A stretch of 62,131 nt of DNA from Actinomadura montaniterrae (lineage in GTDB: Bacteria; Actinomycetota; Actinomycetes; Streptosporangiales; Streptosporangiaceae). The notes under the pieces are model-generated. The model was not told where the DNA came from and searched no databases. It saw only the letters and a list, made by a program, of their open reading frames with translations. The position numbers were made by a program, and so were the translations under genes. The DNA lies in NCBI RefSeq assembly GCF_008923365.1, contig NZ_WBMR01000034.1, positions 1 through 62,131 of the forward strand, given 5' to 3'. Below are positions 8,230-16,597 of the stretch, piece by piece. The first letter of the stretch is position 1. Each line of letters starts with the position of its first letter.

Positions 8230-10083
8230 ATGGGCATGGACAGGCACACCGATTTCGTGTCGGCCGTCCGGGAGACCGTGCGGGCGCACGGGGACGCGCG
8301 GGGCTTCACCTTCGTCAAGGAGGAGCCCGGCCCCGGCCGCGCCTACCGGGAGGACGTGCTCGGCCTCGCCGAGCTGGACCGGCGGGCCGTGGCGGTGGCC
8401 CGCCGGCTGGAGGAGCGCGGCCTGCGGGACCGGGCCGTCCTGCTGCTGTATCCGGAGGGCCTGGAGTTCATGGCGGCGTTCGTCGGCTGCCTGTACGCGC
8501 GGGTCGTGGCCGTCCCGGCGCCGCTTCCGGTGCTGGACGCGGGGCGCTTCGACCGCACCCGCCGGATCATCGCGGACGCCGACATCACCTGGATCCTCAC
8601 CGACGGCGCGCATCTCGACGCGATCGAGGGGTGGCTGAAGGAGGCGGGGCTCGCCGGGAAGGTGCAGTGCCTCGACACCGAGGCCGCCGGGACCGAGGAC
8701 CCGCTCGTGGACGCGGGCGGGTGGACGATGCCGGAGTTCGGCCCCGACACGCTCGCGTTCCTGCAGTACACGTCCGGTTCGACGAGCGAGCCGAAGGGCG
8801 TGATGGTCACCCACCGGAACCTGCTGTACAACGCCGAGGAGATCAGGCGGCGCATCGAGGGGACGCCGGAGTCGATCGGCGTCGGCTGGGTGCCGCACTT
8901 CCACGACATGGGCCTCGTCGGCCAGTTCCTGGAACCGCTGTACCTCGGCATGCGGTACGTGCTGACCTCGCCGATCACCTTCATCAAGCGGCCGGTGCTG
9001 TGGCTGGAGCTCATCACCCGGCACCGCGCGACGATCACCGTCGCGCCCAACTTCGGGTACGAGCTGGCGCTGCGCCGCGTCACCGACCGGCAGATCGAGA
9101 CGCTGGACCTGTCGTCCCTGCAGACGGTGAAGAACGGCGCCGAGCCGGTCCGCGCGGCGACGCTGGAGCGGTGGAGCGAACGGTTCGCGCCCGCCGGGTT
9201 CGAGCCGCGGATGTGGATGCCGTGCTACGGCATGGCGGAGGCGACGCTGCTCATCAGCGCCGCGCCGTGGGGCACGGGCCCGGTGATCCGCGACTTCGAC
9301 GCCGCCGCCCTGTCCCGCGGCCATGCCGTGCCGGCGGAGGAGAGCGAGGACCGCGAGGGCCCGGGCGAGGACGCGCTGGACGGGACGGTGCGGGACGGGA
9401 CGGTGCGGCGGCTGGTGAGCAGCGGCCGCCCGGTCACCCTGGACGTCCGCGTCGTCGATCCGGAGACGCTGGAGCCGCTGCCGGACGGGCGGGCGGGCGA
9501 GCTCTGGGTGCGCGGCGGCAGCGTCGCCGCGGGCTACTGGCGCAGCCCCGCCGAGACGCGCGCGACGTTCCAGGCGTACACGGCCGGCGGCGACGGCCCG
9601 TTCCTGCGCACCGGCGACCTCGGGTTCGTGGACGGCGGCGAGGTGTTCGTCACCGGCCGCAGCAAGGACCTGATCATCGTCAACGGCCGCAACGTCCACG
9701 CCCACGACATCGAGGAGACGGCGCAGGCGGCGCACCCCGCCGCGCTGATAGGCGCCGCGTTCGTGCTCGACGGCGTGACGACCGAGGACGGCCGGGAGCA
9801 GGTCGTGCTCGTCCAGGAGATCAGCACGCGGGCCGCGGGCGGGACGCCGCCGGACGAGCTGGCTGGGGTCATCAAGGCCGCCGTGGCGCGCGCGCACGAG
9901 CTGCCCGCGCTCAGCGTGGTGCTGACCGGGCGCGGCACGGTCCGCCGCACGACGAGCGGCAAGCTGCGGCGCGGCCCGACCCGGCAGGCGCTGCTGGACG
10001 GCGAGGTCACGGCGCTCGGAGCGGACCTCGAACCGGGCGTCGCGAAATTCGTCCATACTCACCCTAGTCAAAAGCATGACTAA
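8230..10083 (+). CDS. Fatty-acyl-AMP ligase (FAAL)
   Basis: This 617-residue ANL-superfamily adenylating enzyme contains the AMP-binding core motif YTSGSTSEPKGVMVTH (about 178-193), the FAAL-typical VGWVPHFHDMGLVG stretch, CYGMAEATLL, the hinge TGDLGFVDGGEVFVTGRSKD, and the C-terminal lysine motif TTSGKLRRG. FAALs activate fatty acids as acyl-AMP and load them on carrier proteins rather than on CoA. The HDMGLVGQFLEPLY segment and overall length favour FAAL over acyl-CoA synthetase. It lies 7 bp after the dehydrogenase gene and ends inside a palindrome that may control the following PadR gene. Likely job: priming the carrier protein of this cassette. Confidence 0.9.
   Translation: MGMDRHTDFVSAVRETVRAHGDARGFTFVKEEPGPGRAYREDVLGLAELDRRAVAVARRLEERGLRDRAVLLLYPEGLEFMAAFVGCLYARVVAVPAPLPVLDAGRFDRTRRIIADADITWILTDGAHLDAIEGWLKEAGLAGKVQCLDTEAAGTEDPLVDAGGWTMPEFGPDTLAFLQYTSGSTSEPKGVMVTHRNLLYNAEEIRRRIEGTPESIGVGWVPHFHDMGLVGQFLEPLYLGMRYVLTSPITFIKRPVLWLELITRHRATITVAPNFGYELALRRVTDRQIETLDLSSLQTVKNGAEPVRAATLERWSERFAPAGFEPRMWMPCYGMAEATLLISAAPWGTGPVIRDFDAAALSRGHAVPAEESEDREGPGEDALDGTVRDGTVRRLVSSGRPVTLDVRVVDPETLEPLPDGRAGELWVRGGSVAAGYWRSPAETRATFQAYTAGGDGPFLRTGDLGFVDGGEVFVTGRSKDLIIVNGRNVHAHDIEETAQAAHPAALIGAAFVLDGVTTEDGREQVVLVQEISTRAAGGTPPDELAGVIKAAVARAHELPALSVVLTGRGTVRRTTSGKLRRGPTRQALLDGEVTALGADLEPGVAKFVHTHPSQKHD
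10065..10082. promoter_or_regulatory. Candidate PadR operator TAGTCA-N6-TGACTA
   Basis: A perfect 6-bp inverted repeat overlaps the last codons of the ligase gene, about 60 bp before the PadR start. Related half-sites (GAGTCAAGCAGG near 10119 and TTAGTCAAGGAGG near 10908) occur before the PadR gene and before the next gene. Autoregulation by PadR is a reasonable inference. Confidence 0.5.
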
Positions 10084-10142
10084 TCATGTCGTTGTCTGAT
10101 AACGTCGGGCATCACCCTGAGTCAAGCAGGGAGAGAAGTCCG

Positions 10143-10724
10143 ATGGCGTTGCGTCACGCGGTCCTGGCGGCGTTGCTCGACGGCGAGTACAGCGGCTACC
10201 AGCTGGCCAAGATCTTTGATTTGTCGGTCTCCAACTTCTGGCACGCCGTTCCGCAGCAGCTCTACTCCGAGCTGTCGAGGTTGGAGACCGAAGGCCTGAT
10301 CAGCGGACGGCAGGTCATCCAGCACGACCGCCCCAACAAGCGCGTCTACACCGTCACCCGGGCCGGCGTGGACGAGCTGGAGCGCTTCGCCAGCACCCCC
10401 GCGAAACCCGGGACCATCCGCGAGAACATCCTGGTCATGGTGCAGGCCGTCGACCACATCTCCGCGGACGCGGTGATCGCGCAGCTCGAGGAGCGCGCCC
10501 GCATGTCCGCCGCGAAGGTCGAGCTGTTCGAGCGCATGCTCGCGCGCCTGCGCGGCGACCTGGACGAGCACACCTTCCTGCGCAGCGCCACGCCGATCGG
10601 CCCCTACCTGACGTGCCTGCGGGGCCGCCGGTTCGAGCAGGAGCACCACGAGTGGTTCACCAGCACCGCCCGGCTGCTGCGCGCCCGGGCGGGCGCCCAC
10701 GCCGAAGGGGGCGAGGCGTCGTGA
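10143..10724 (+). CDS. PadR-family transcriptional regulator
   Basis: The product is 193 residues: an N-terminal winged helix (ALRHAVLAALLDGEYSGYQL, recognition region SNFWHAVPQQLYSELSRLE, wing RPNKRVYTVT) and a C-terminal helical dimerisation domain of the Vir type. The ATG at 10143 has GGGAGAGAAG just upstream; an upstream in-frame ATG at 10086 would add non-conserved residues. PadR proteins are usually ligand-released repressors of neighbouring genes and of themselves. Its position at the end of the acyl-activation cassette suggests that it controls the cassette. Confidence 0.88.
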   Translation: MALRHAVLAALLDGEYSGYQLAKIFDLSVSNFWHAVPQQLYSELSRLETEGLISGRQVIQHDRPNKRVYTVTRAGVDELERFASTPAKPGTIRENILVMVQAVDHISADAVIAQLEERARMSAAKVELFERMLARLRGDLDEHTFLRSATPIGPYLTCLRGRRFEQEHHEWFTSTARLLRARAGAHAEGGEAS

Positions 10725-10928
10725 CCGGCGCCGGCCGCACGGCCGCGGCCCCTTCGCACACCGTGCCGCCGTACGCGCCCGAACCGGCGAAGCCGGCCAG
10801 GCCGCGCGGGGTCCCCATCCGGGCGCCCCGGACGGCGATACGGGCATTCACCCCCAGCGACCTCCCCGGCCAGGAGTCAAGGCCGGGCCGGGACGGGCCG
10901 CCACGCCTTAGTCAAGGAGGCGTTCCAC

Positions 10929-11441
10929 ATGTCGGGCGAACACCGCACCATCGAGTTGCCTAGCACCCTGGCCACCCCCCACCACACCGTCCCCGCCCAC
11001 CCGCACGGCCTCACCACCATGGAGGGGCCGGACCCCGTCCTGCTCGGCGAGCTGACACTGCCCGCGGAGCGCGCGTCGGTCCCGCGGGCCCGCGCGTTCG
11101 GCCGCGCCGTGCTCGGCTCCGCCGGCGCCGCGCACGCCCGCGACGACGCCGAGGTCCTGATCTCCGAACTGGTCACGGGCGCCGTCCGGCACGCCGCCGG
11201 CACCGGCACGCTGCTGTGCCTGCGGCTGCTGCGGGGCGGGTCCCGGCTGCGGATCGAGGTGCACGACCGCGGCGCCGCGCTGCCGCACGCCAGGCCCGTC
11301 GACCTCATGGAGGAGACCGGCCGCGGCTGGTTCCTCGTCGCGGCCCTCGCCGACCGGCACGGCACCGACCTCACCGCCGCCGGCAAGACGGTCTGGTGCG
11401 AGATCGGCGCCCGGCCGCACGACGAGCGGCACCCGCACTGA
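10929..11441 (+). CDS. RsbW-like ATP-binding (HATPase_c) protein with altered N box
   Basis: The product is 170 residues. The C-terminal 130 residues fit the HATPase_c_2 fold of anti-sigma/serine kinase proteins found in large numbers in actinomycetes: N box at LISELVTGAVRHA, G1 box VHDRGAALP, G2 box GRGWFLVAALADRHG. The normally invariant Asn of the N box (ELVTNA in relatives) is Gly here, which should impair Mg-ATP coordination, so kinase activity is doubtful. The N-terminal 35 residues are His/Pro-rich and unstructured. A GGAGG at 10915-10919 supports the ATG. No sigma-factor partner is adjacent. Confidence 0.8.
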   Translation: MSGEHRTIELPSTLATPHHTVPAHPHGLTTMEGPDPVLLGELTLPAERASVPRARAFGRAVLGSAGAAHARDDAEVLISELVTGAVRHAAGTGTLLCLRLLRGGSRLRIEVHDRGAALPHARPVDLMEETGRGWFLVAALADRHGTDLTAAGKTVWCEIGARPHDERHPH

Positions 11442-11581
11442 CCCGGGCACCGTCCCGGCCCGCGCACCCGCGCGGGCTCGGGCGCGATGCACCCTGCGCG
11501 GCGCCGCGCCGCCCCGTACCGCCGTTCGGCTGAACGGCGGGACCCACGCGCGCGCGCCGGCGGACGCCCTTACCGGCGGCG

Positions 11582-11941
11582 ATGGGGATTGCCATGTCCG
11601 TGGAGTACTACCGGGCGGATGGGATACGCGCCACGGCGGACGAGGCGCAGCGGCTGCTGCTCGACGCCCGGTCGAGGCTGCTCGCCCAGGACGTCATCCG
11701 CGTCGGCGGAGTCGTGGTGGTCGTCTCCACCTGGTTCACCGTGATCGACCTCGGGTTCGCGGCGAACGGGAGACCCCTGCTCTGGCAGACGATCGTGTCC
11801 GACCTGTCGATGCACGCCGACGTCGGGCGCTACAGCACGCGGGAGAAGGCGGCGCGCGGCCATGCCGAGGCGGTGGCGATGATCACCGGCCGGCTGCGCG
11901 GCCTGGTCGCCCGCGCCGCACTGGACGAGGCGCGCCCGTGA
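11582..11941 (+). CDS. Conserved hypothetical protein
   Basis: This 119-residue protein is not recognised. It has an N-terminal helical part rich in Ala/Glu/Arg, a hydrophobic patch VGGVVVVVSTWFTVIDLGFA (about 41-60) that is more likely a buried strand pair than a membrane segment, and an amphipathic C-terminus. There is no signal peptide. An alternative ATG lies at 11594. It sits in front of the conservon on the same strand, but a 195-bp repeat-bearing spacer intervenes. Third-position GC is high, supporting a real gene. Confidence 0.6.
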   Translation: MGIAMSVEYYRADGIRATADEAQRLLLDARSRLLAQDVIRVGGVVVVVSTWFTVIDLGFAANGRPLLWQTIVSDLSMHADVGRYSTREKAARGHAEAVAMITGRLRGLVARAALDEARP

Positions 11942-11959
11942 CCGCCCCGTCCCGCCCCC

Positions 11960-12076
11960 GGCGGAGTGCGGCCCGCACGGGCCGCCCGCCCCGCACCCGG
12001 CGGAGCGCGGCCCCGAGGGCCCGCCCGCCCCGAGCTTGGCGGAGCGCGGCTTCGAGCCCGCGCCCGCCCCGACCCG
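11960..12076 (+). repeat. Three 39-bp tandem repeats upstream of the conservon
   Basis: Units starting at 11960, 11999 and 12038 each begin GGCGGAG(T/C)GCGG and end in a CCCGCCC-type C-rich tract, with exact 39-bp spacing and a few substitutions. They lie between the hypothetical gene and the ATG of the sensor gene. The period is a multiple of three and the frame is open, but the encoded Arg/Pro/Ala run is unlike the family N-terminus, so I treat the block as non-coding. Confidence 0.7.
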
Positions 12077-12136
12077 AGTTCGACGAACCCAGCGGCGGGC
12101 CGACAGCAGGCCCGACCCCGACGAGTGGGTGATCCG

Positions 12137-14782
12137 ATGGACACCGAAGGCCGGCCGACGGCCCCGCACGCGGCCCCGGCCCGGGAGGAACCCGGCGACG
12201 GCGACTTCGCCGCCGAGAGCGCGCGACGCACGAGACGCACCGGCGAGCAGAGCACCGGCCCCAGGAAGCGGCGGCCGATCCGCATGCGCATCACCGCGCT
12301 GCTGCTCGTCCCGCTGGTGTCCCTGATAGCCCTGTGGGCGTTCGCCGCGAACATCACGCTGGGCGACGCGTTCGACAAGTACGACTTCTCCACCACCTAC
12401 GAGAAGATCGGGCTGCCCGGCATCACGCTGGTGAGCCAGCTCCAGGCGGAACGTTCCCTGAGCGTCGCCGCGCTGGTCACGCGGCAGCCCCAGTACAAGC
12501 AGAAGCTCGGGCAGCAGCGCGCCCGCGTCGACGGCCTCGAGGCCGCCTTCAAGCGGTCGGCGCTGTCCAAGGACGCGCAGGACGCCGCGAAGACCGAGAC
12601 CAAGCAGCGGCTCACCGTCGCCGTCCGCGACCTGGCGAAGCTGCCGCAGCTGCGCGCCAGGGTCGACGCCGGGCGCTTCGAGACGCTCGACCTCATCAAC
12701 TCCTACAGCACCGTCCTCGACGACCTCGTCGCCGTGTTCAACGGCTTCGTCGCGGTCGACGACGTCAACATCCTCACCCAGGGCCGCGCCCTGATCAGCC
12801 TCGGCAACGCCCGCGCCGCCATGCTGAAGGAGGACTCGCTGGTCATCTCCGCGATGGGCCGCGGGGGCCGCTTCACCCCGGCCGAGCACATCGCGTTCGT
12901 CCAGTTCGCGGCGCAGGGACGGCAGGCGTTCGACGCCGGGCTCGCCGACCTGAACGCGAGCATCCGGGCGCCGCTCCAGCAGCTCGCCCAGTCCGCCGGT
13001 TTCCAGCGGTACCGCGCGGCCGAGTCGGCGATCGTCAACGCGCGCGGCGACCGGCTGCCCGCCGAGGCGGGCGACTGGACGGCCACCACGCAGCTGCTCG
13101 GGCAGGCGTGGGACCAGCGCGTCACCCAGGCGAGCCTGGCGCTCGACGACATGGCGAAACCGATCGGCCACCGCATCATCGTGCGGCTGGTCATCGCGGG
13201 CGGGTTCGGGCTGCTCGCCGTGATCGCGTCGATCGTCCTGTCGCTGCTGGCCGCGCGCAGCCTCTCCCGCGAGCTGCGCGGGCTGCAGCGCGCCGCCCTC
13301 GACCTCGCCTCGAACCGGCTGCCCCGGGTCGTGGCGCGGCTGCGGCGCGGCGAGGAGGTCGACGTGGAGGCGGAGGCGCCGCCGCTGGTCATCGGCAAGA
13401 GCCGGGAGGTGTCCCGGGTCGGGGACGCCTTCACCCGCGTCCAGCACACCGCGATCGAGACCGCCGTCCGCGAGTCCTACCTGCGGCAGGGCATCAGCCG
13501 GGTGTTCCTGAACGTCGCGTTCCGCAGCCAGTCGCTGCTGCACCGGCAGCTGCGGATGCTGGACGAGATGGAGCGCGGCGCGTCCGACCCGAAGGCGCTG
13601 GAGGACCTGTTCCGGCTCGACCACCTCACCACCCGCATGCGCCGGCACGCCGAAGGCCTGGTCATCCTGTCCGGGACGGCGCCCGGCCGGGGCTGGAGCA
13701 GGCCCGTGCACGTCGAGGACGTGCTCCGGTCGGCGATCTCGGAGGTCGAGGACTACACCCGCGTCGAGGTCGTGGTCGTGTCCGGCCGGGCCGCGGTGAT
13801 CGGCGAGGCCGTCGCCGACATCGTCCACCTGCTCGCCGAGCTGATCGAGAACGCCACGGTGTTCTCCCCGGCGCCGACGGAGGTGCTGGTGCGCGGCGAG
13901 ATGGGCGCCAACGGGTTCGCGGTCGACATCATCGACCGCGGCATCGGCCTCGACCAGTCCGAGCTCGACGCGCTGAACCTGCGGCTGTCGCAGCCGCCGG
14001 AGTTCGACCTCGCCGTCACCGACCGGCTCGGGCTGTTCGTCGTCGGGCGCCTTGCCCACCGGCACGGCATCAGGGTCGCGCTGCAGCCGTCGCTGTACGG
14101 GGGCGTCAGCGCCGTCGTGCTGATCCCGCGCCGGCTGATCGTCGAGGCCGAAGGGCCGGACGACGAGGACGACGCGCCGCTCGCGCGCCCGGCGGCCGCG
14201 CCCGCGCCCGGAAACGGCGCGGCGAACGGCGCCGCGAACGGCTCGTCGCGGCCCTGGCCGTCCGGCGTGGCCGGGTCGGCGCCGTCGAACGGGACCGCGA
14301 TGCTGAACGCGCCGACCCCGTTCGACGTCGAGGCGCCGGCGGTGGTGGAGTTCCCGGAGCCGCACGGCGGCGCCCCGGAGGAGACCCAGCCGTTCCACGA
14401 GGCGTGGCGGCTGGAGACACCGCACCTGGACGCGGGCCCCGCCGAGACGCAGGCGTTCGAGCCGCGCGCGTTCGGATCCGGGGCGTTCGAGACGCAGGCG
14501 TTCGACGCGCGGTCGTTCGAGGCGCCCGCCTCGTTCGGCGAGGTCCAGGCGGGCGGCGGGCGCGTGCCGCTGCCGCGGCGGGTCCGCGGCGGCAACCTGG
14601 CGCCGCAGCTGCGCGACGACCCGCGCGCGACCCCGCGCACGGCACCGGCCCCCGACGACGCGCTCGTCGCGTGGGAGGAGCGGTCGGCGGAGGCGTCCCG
14701 CGACCTGTTCGCCGCACTCCAGGCGGGCTGGCTGCGCGGGCGCGACGAGGACGAGGCACCGGACGGCAGGGAGCGGGCATGA
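12137..14782 (+). CDS. cvnA: Conservon sensor ATPase (CvnA-type, nitrate-sensing domain histidine-kinase-like)
   Basis: This 881-residue protein has a membrane segment (about 52-72), an extracytoplasmic NIT-like (nitrate/nitrite-sensing) helical domain (about 73-345), a second membrane segment (about 346-371), a HAMP/linker region, a dimerisation region with LDHLTTRMRRHA (about 493-504) and an HATPase_c domain (N box ELIENA at about 568, D-box VDIIDRGIGLDQS). The C-terminal 230 residues are disordered, with TQAFE/AFET-like repeats. The ATG at 12137 gives an N-terminus just before the first membrane segment. The following three genes overlap or nearly overlap it, completing a conservon in which CvnA acts as a receptor for the roadblock/GTPase components. 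Confidence 0.88.
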   Translation: MDTEGRPTAPHAAPAREEPGDGDFAAESARRTRRTGEQSTGPRKRRPIRMRITALLLVPLVSLIALWAFAANITLGDAFDKYDFSTTYEKIGLPGITLVSQLQAERSLSVAALVTRQPQYKQKLGQQRARVDGLEAAFKRSALSKDAQDAAKTETKQRLTVAVRDLAKLPQLRARVDAGRFETLDLINSYSTVLDDLVAVFNGFVAVDDVNILTQGRALISLGNARAAMLKEDSLVISAMGRGGRFTPAEHIAFVQFAAQGRQAFDAGLADLNASIRAPLQQLAQSAGFQRYRAAESAIVNARGDRLPAEAGDWTATTQLLGQAWDQRVTQASLALDDMAKPIGHRIIVRLVIAGGFGLLAVIASIVLSLLAARSLSRELRGLQRAALDLASNRLPRVVARLRRGEEVDVEAEAPPLVIGKSREVSRVGDAFTRVQHTAIETAVRESYLRQGISRVFLNVAFRSQSLLHRQLRMLDEMERGASDPKALEDLFRLDHLTTRMRRHAEGLVILSGTAPGRGWSRPVHVEDVLRSAISEVEDYTRVEVVVVSGRAAVIGEAVADIVHLLAELIENATVFSPAPTEVLVRGEMGANGFAVDIIDRGIGLDQSELDALNLRLSQPPEFDLAVTDRLGLFVVGRLAHRHGIRVALQPSLYGGVSAVVLIPRRLIVEAEGPDDEDDAPLARPAAAPAPGNGAANGAANGSSRPWPSGVAGSAPSNGTAMLNAPTPFDVEAPAVVEFPEPHGGAPEETQPFHEAWRLETPHLDAGPAETQAFEPRAFGSGAFETQAFDARSFEAPASFGEVQAGGGRVPLPRRVRGGNLAPQLRDDPRATPRTAPAPDDALVAWEERSAEASRDLFAALQAGWLRGRDEDEAPDGRERA

Positions 14783-15198
14783 GCGGGCAGGGAACGACCA
14801 ACGAGCTGAACTGGCTGCTCGACGACCTCGTCGACCGGGTCCCGCAGATCCGCAAGGTCGTCGTGCTGTCGCGGGACGGCCTGGTGATGGGGATGTCCCG
14901 GGGCGTCGGGCGGGAGGACGCGGAGTACCTCGCGGCGCTCGCCGCCGGGTTCCACAGCCTGGCCGTCGGCGCCCGTCCGCAGATGGACTCCGGCGACGTC
15001 CGGCAGACGATGGTCGAGATGGAGCGGGGGCTGTTCTTCGTCGTCCCCGCCGGCGCGAACAGCTGCCTGGCGCTGCTCAGCGAGGTCGGCGCGAACGCGG
15101 GGCTGGTCGCCTACGAGATGACGATGCTGGTCAAACGGGTCGGCAAGCAGCTGTCCACCGGCCTGAGACAGCCGGGCCCGGGGCCCGGATCCGGGTGA
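14779..15198 (+). CDS. cvnB: Roadblock/LC7 domain protein (CvnB-type)
   Basis: This 139-residue protein is mostly one roadblock/LC7 fold: ELNWLLDDLVDRVPQIRKVVVLSRDGL at the start and GAMG-like regulatory strands after it. Roadblock proteins act as GTPase-activating or scaffold partners of small GTPases. The ATG overlaps the stop of the sensor gene by four bases (ATGA), showing translational coupling. In conservons this protein bridges the sensor ATPase and the CvnD GTPase at the membrane. Length and position are exactly as expected. Confidence 0.9.
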   Translation: MSGQGTTNELNWLLDDLVDRVPQIRKVVVLSRDGLVMGMSRGVGREDAEYLAALAAGFHSLAVGARPQMDSGDVRQTMVEMERGLFFVVPAGANSCLALLSEVGANAGLVAYEMTMLVKRVGKQLSTGLRQPGPGPGSG

Positions 15199-15204
15199 GC
15201 CGCC

Positions 15205-15822
15205 ATGACCCCCAGCGCACCCGGCGCCCCCCGGGGACCCGCCGGTCCCGGCGCACCCGGGACCGGCGGACCCCCGGGCCCCGGCGGGCCCGGTGCCCCG
15301 GGCGCCTTCGCCCCTCCGGCCGCCTCCGCCGGACCCCCGGGCCCCGGCGACCCGAACGGGTTCGGCGACCCCGGCGAGCCCGGTGGTTTCGGCGAGCCCG
15401 GTGGTTTCGGCGAGCCCGCCGGCAGCGGCGGCCCGTTCGCGCCGGCGCGCGAGCGGTGGATCGACGCCGCCGCCGGGCCGATCGTCCGCCCCTACGCGGT
15501 GACGCGCGGCCGGACCCGGCCGCGCGGCGAGCCGCTCGACATCGTGGCGATCCTCGTCGCGACCGGCCGGCAGCCGGCCGAGCCCGGCCGGCTGTCGCGG
15601 CACCAGCGCCGGCTGCTCGCGCTGTGCCGCCGCCCGCACGCCCTGGCCGACCTGGCCTCCGACCTGGACCTGCCGTTCGGCGTGATCCGGGTGCTGGCCG
15701 GCGACCTGGTCGACTCCGGCCTGGTGAGCGTCCAGCGCTGGGCCCCGGCCACCCCGTCCGTCCAGCCGCACAACGACCCGAACCTGCTCAGGAGGGTGCT
15801 CGATGAACTCCGCGCGCTCTGA
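15205..15822 (+). CDS. cvnC: DUF742 protein (CvnC-type)
   Basis: The product is 205 residues. The first 80 residues are a low-complexity Gly/Pro/Ala segment with collagen-like GPG/GAP steps and repeated GEPGGF units. The remaining 120 form the DUF742 domain (IVRPYAVTRGRTRP, DIVAILVATG, LSRHQRRLLALC, a winged-helix-like segment). It begins 6 bp after the roadblock gene and overlaps the GTPase gene by 20 bp. The Gly-Pro-rich extension is longer than in most relatives, which is the only oddity. Confidence 0.88.
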   Translation: MTPSAPGAPRGPAGPGAPGTGGPPGPGGPGAPGAFAPPAASAGPPGPGDPNGFGDPGEPGGFGEPGGFGEPAGSGGPFAPARERWIDAAAGPIVRPYAVTRGRTRPRGEPLDIVAILVATGRQPAEPGRLSRHQRRLLALCRRPHALADLASDLDLPFGVIRVLAGDLVDSGLVSVQRWAPATPSVQPHNDPNLLRRVLDELRAL

Positions 15823-16480
15823 CCCCCCGCCCGATCCCGCCGGTGAGCACGACGAGCGGGCCGACGGGCCGCGGGTCGCGCTGAAGATCCTGGTCGCCGG
15901 CGGGTTCGGGGTCGGCAAGACGACCCTGGTCGGCGCGGTCAGCGAGATCCGGCCGCTGCGCACCGAGGAGGCGCTCACCGACGTCGGCGCCGCCGTGGAC
16001 GACCTGGACGGCGTCGCCGCCAAGACCACCACGACGGTGGCGATGGACTTCGGGCGCATCACGCTGCGCGACGGCGTCGCCATCTACCTGTTCGGGACGC
16101 CCGGGCAGGAACGCTTCTGGTTCATGTGGAACGAGCTGTCGCGCGGCGCGCTCGGCGCGGTCGTGCTCGCCGACACGCGGCGGCTGATGGCGAGCTTCGC
16201 GTCCATCGACTACTTCGAGCAGAAGGGCACGCCGTTCGTGGTGGCGGTGAACTGCTTCGACGACGCCGACCGCTACGAGCCGCCGGAGATCCGGACGGCC
16301 CTGGACATCGACCCGCACGTGCCCGTGCTGCTGTGCGACGCGCGGCGGACCGGGTCGGCGAAGGAGGTGCTGGTCGCGCTGGTGGAGCACGCGCTGCGGA
16401 TCGCTGGCGCGGCGTCGTCCCGCGCCCCGTCCGAGCCGGGGCCCCGGCCCTGGCCCGCTCCGGCCCGGGCGGAGGGTTAG
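15803..16480 (+). CDS. cvnD: Conservon GTPase (CvnD-type, Ras-like)
   Basis: This 225-residue small GTPase has the P-loop GGFGVGKTTLVG (about 36-47), a switch region with KTTTTVAMDFG, the G3 motif FGTPGQERFWFMW and a G4-position motif NCFD in place of NKxD, as is usual for CvnD proteins. A Pro/Ala-rich tail of about 25 residues follows. The start overlaps the DUF742 gene, so it is part of the same operon. It is expected to cycle between GDP and GTP under control of the roadblock and sensor partners. Confidence 0.9.
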   Translation: MNSARSDPPPDPAGEHDERADGPRVALKILVAGGFGVGKTTLVGAVSEIRPLRTEEALTDVGAAVDDLDGVAAKTTTTVAMDFGRITLRDGVAIYLFGTPGQERFWFMWNELSRGALGAVVLADTRRLMASFASIDYFEQKGTPFVVAVNCFDDADRYEPPEIRTALDIDPHVPVLLCDARRTGSAKEVLVALVEHALRIAGAASSRAPSEPGPRPWPAPARAEG

Positions 16481-16500
16481 CCCGCCGGGGCGGTCACTGG

Positions 16501-16597
16501 GTTCGCCTCCGCGCGCGCGGGCCGGCTGGGGAGTTCGCCACCGCGCGCGGGGGCGGCTAGGTGGGTTCGCCGTCGGGCGCGGCCGACGGCGAACCCA
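16501..16597. terminator. 32-bp-spaced repeats ending in a 15-bp bidirectional hairpin
   Basis: Imperfect repeats beginning GTTCGCC occur at 16501, 16533 and 16565, exactly 32 bp apart. The last forms a perfect 15-bp inverted repeat (16562-16576 with 16583-16597, loop 6 nt) that overlaps the final codons of the convergent HxlR gene. Position between convergent genes suggests a bidirectional terminator. Confidence 0.6.
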
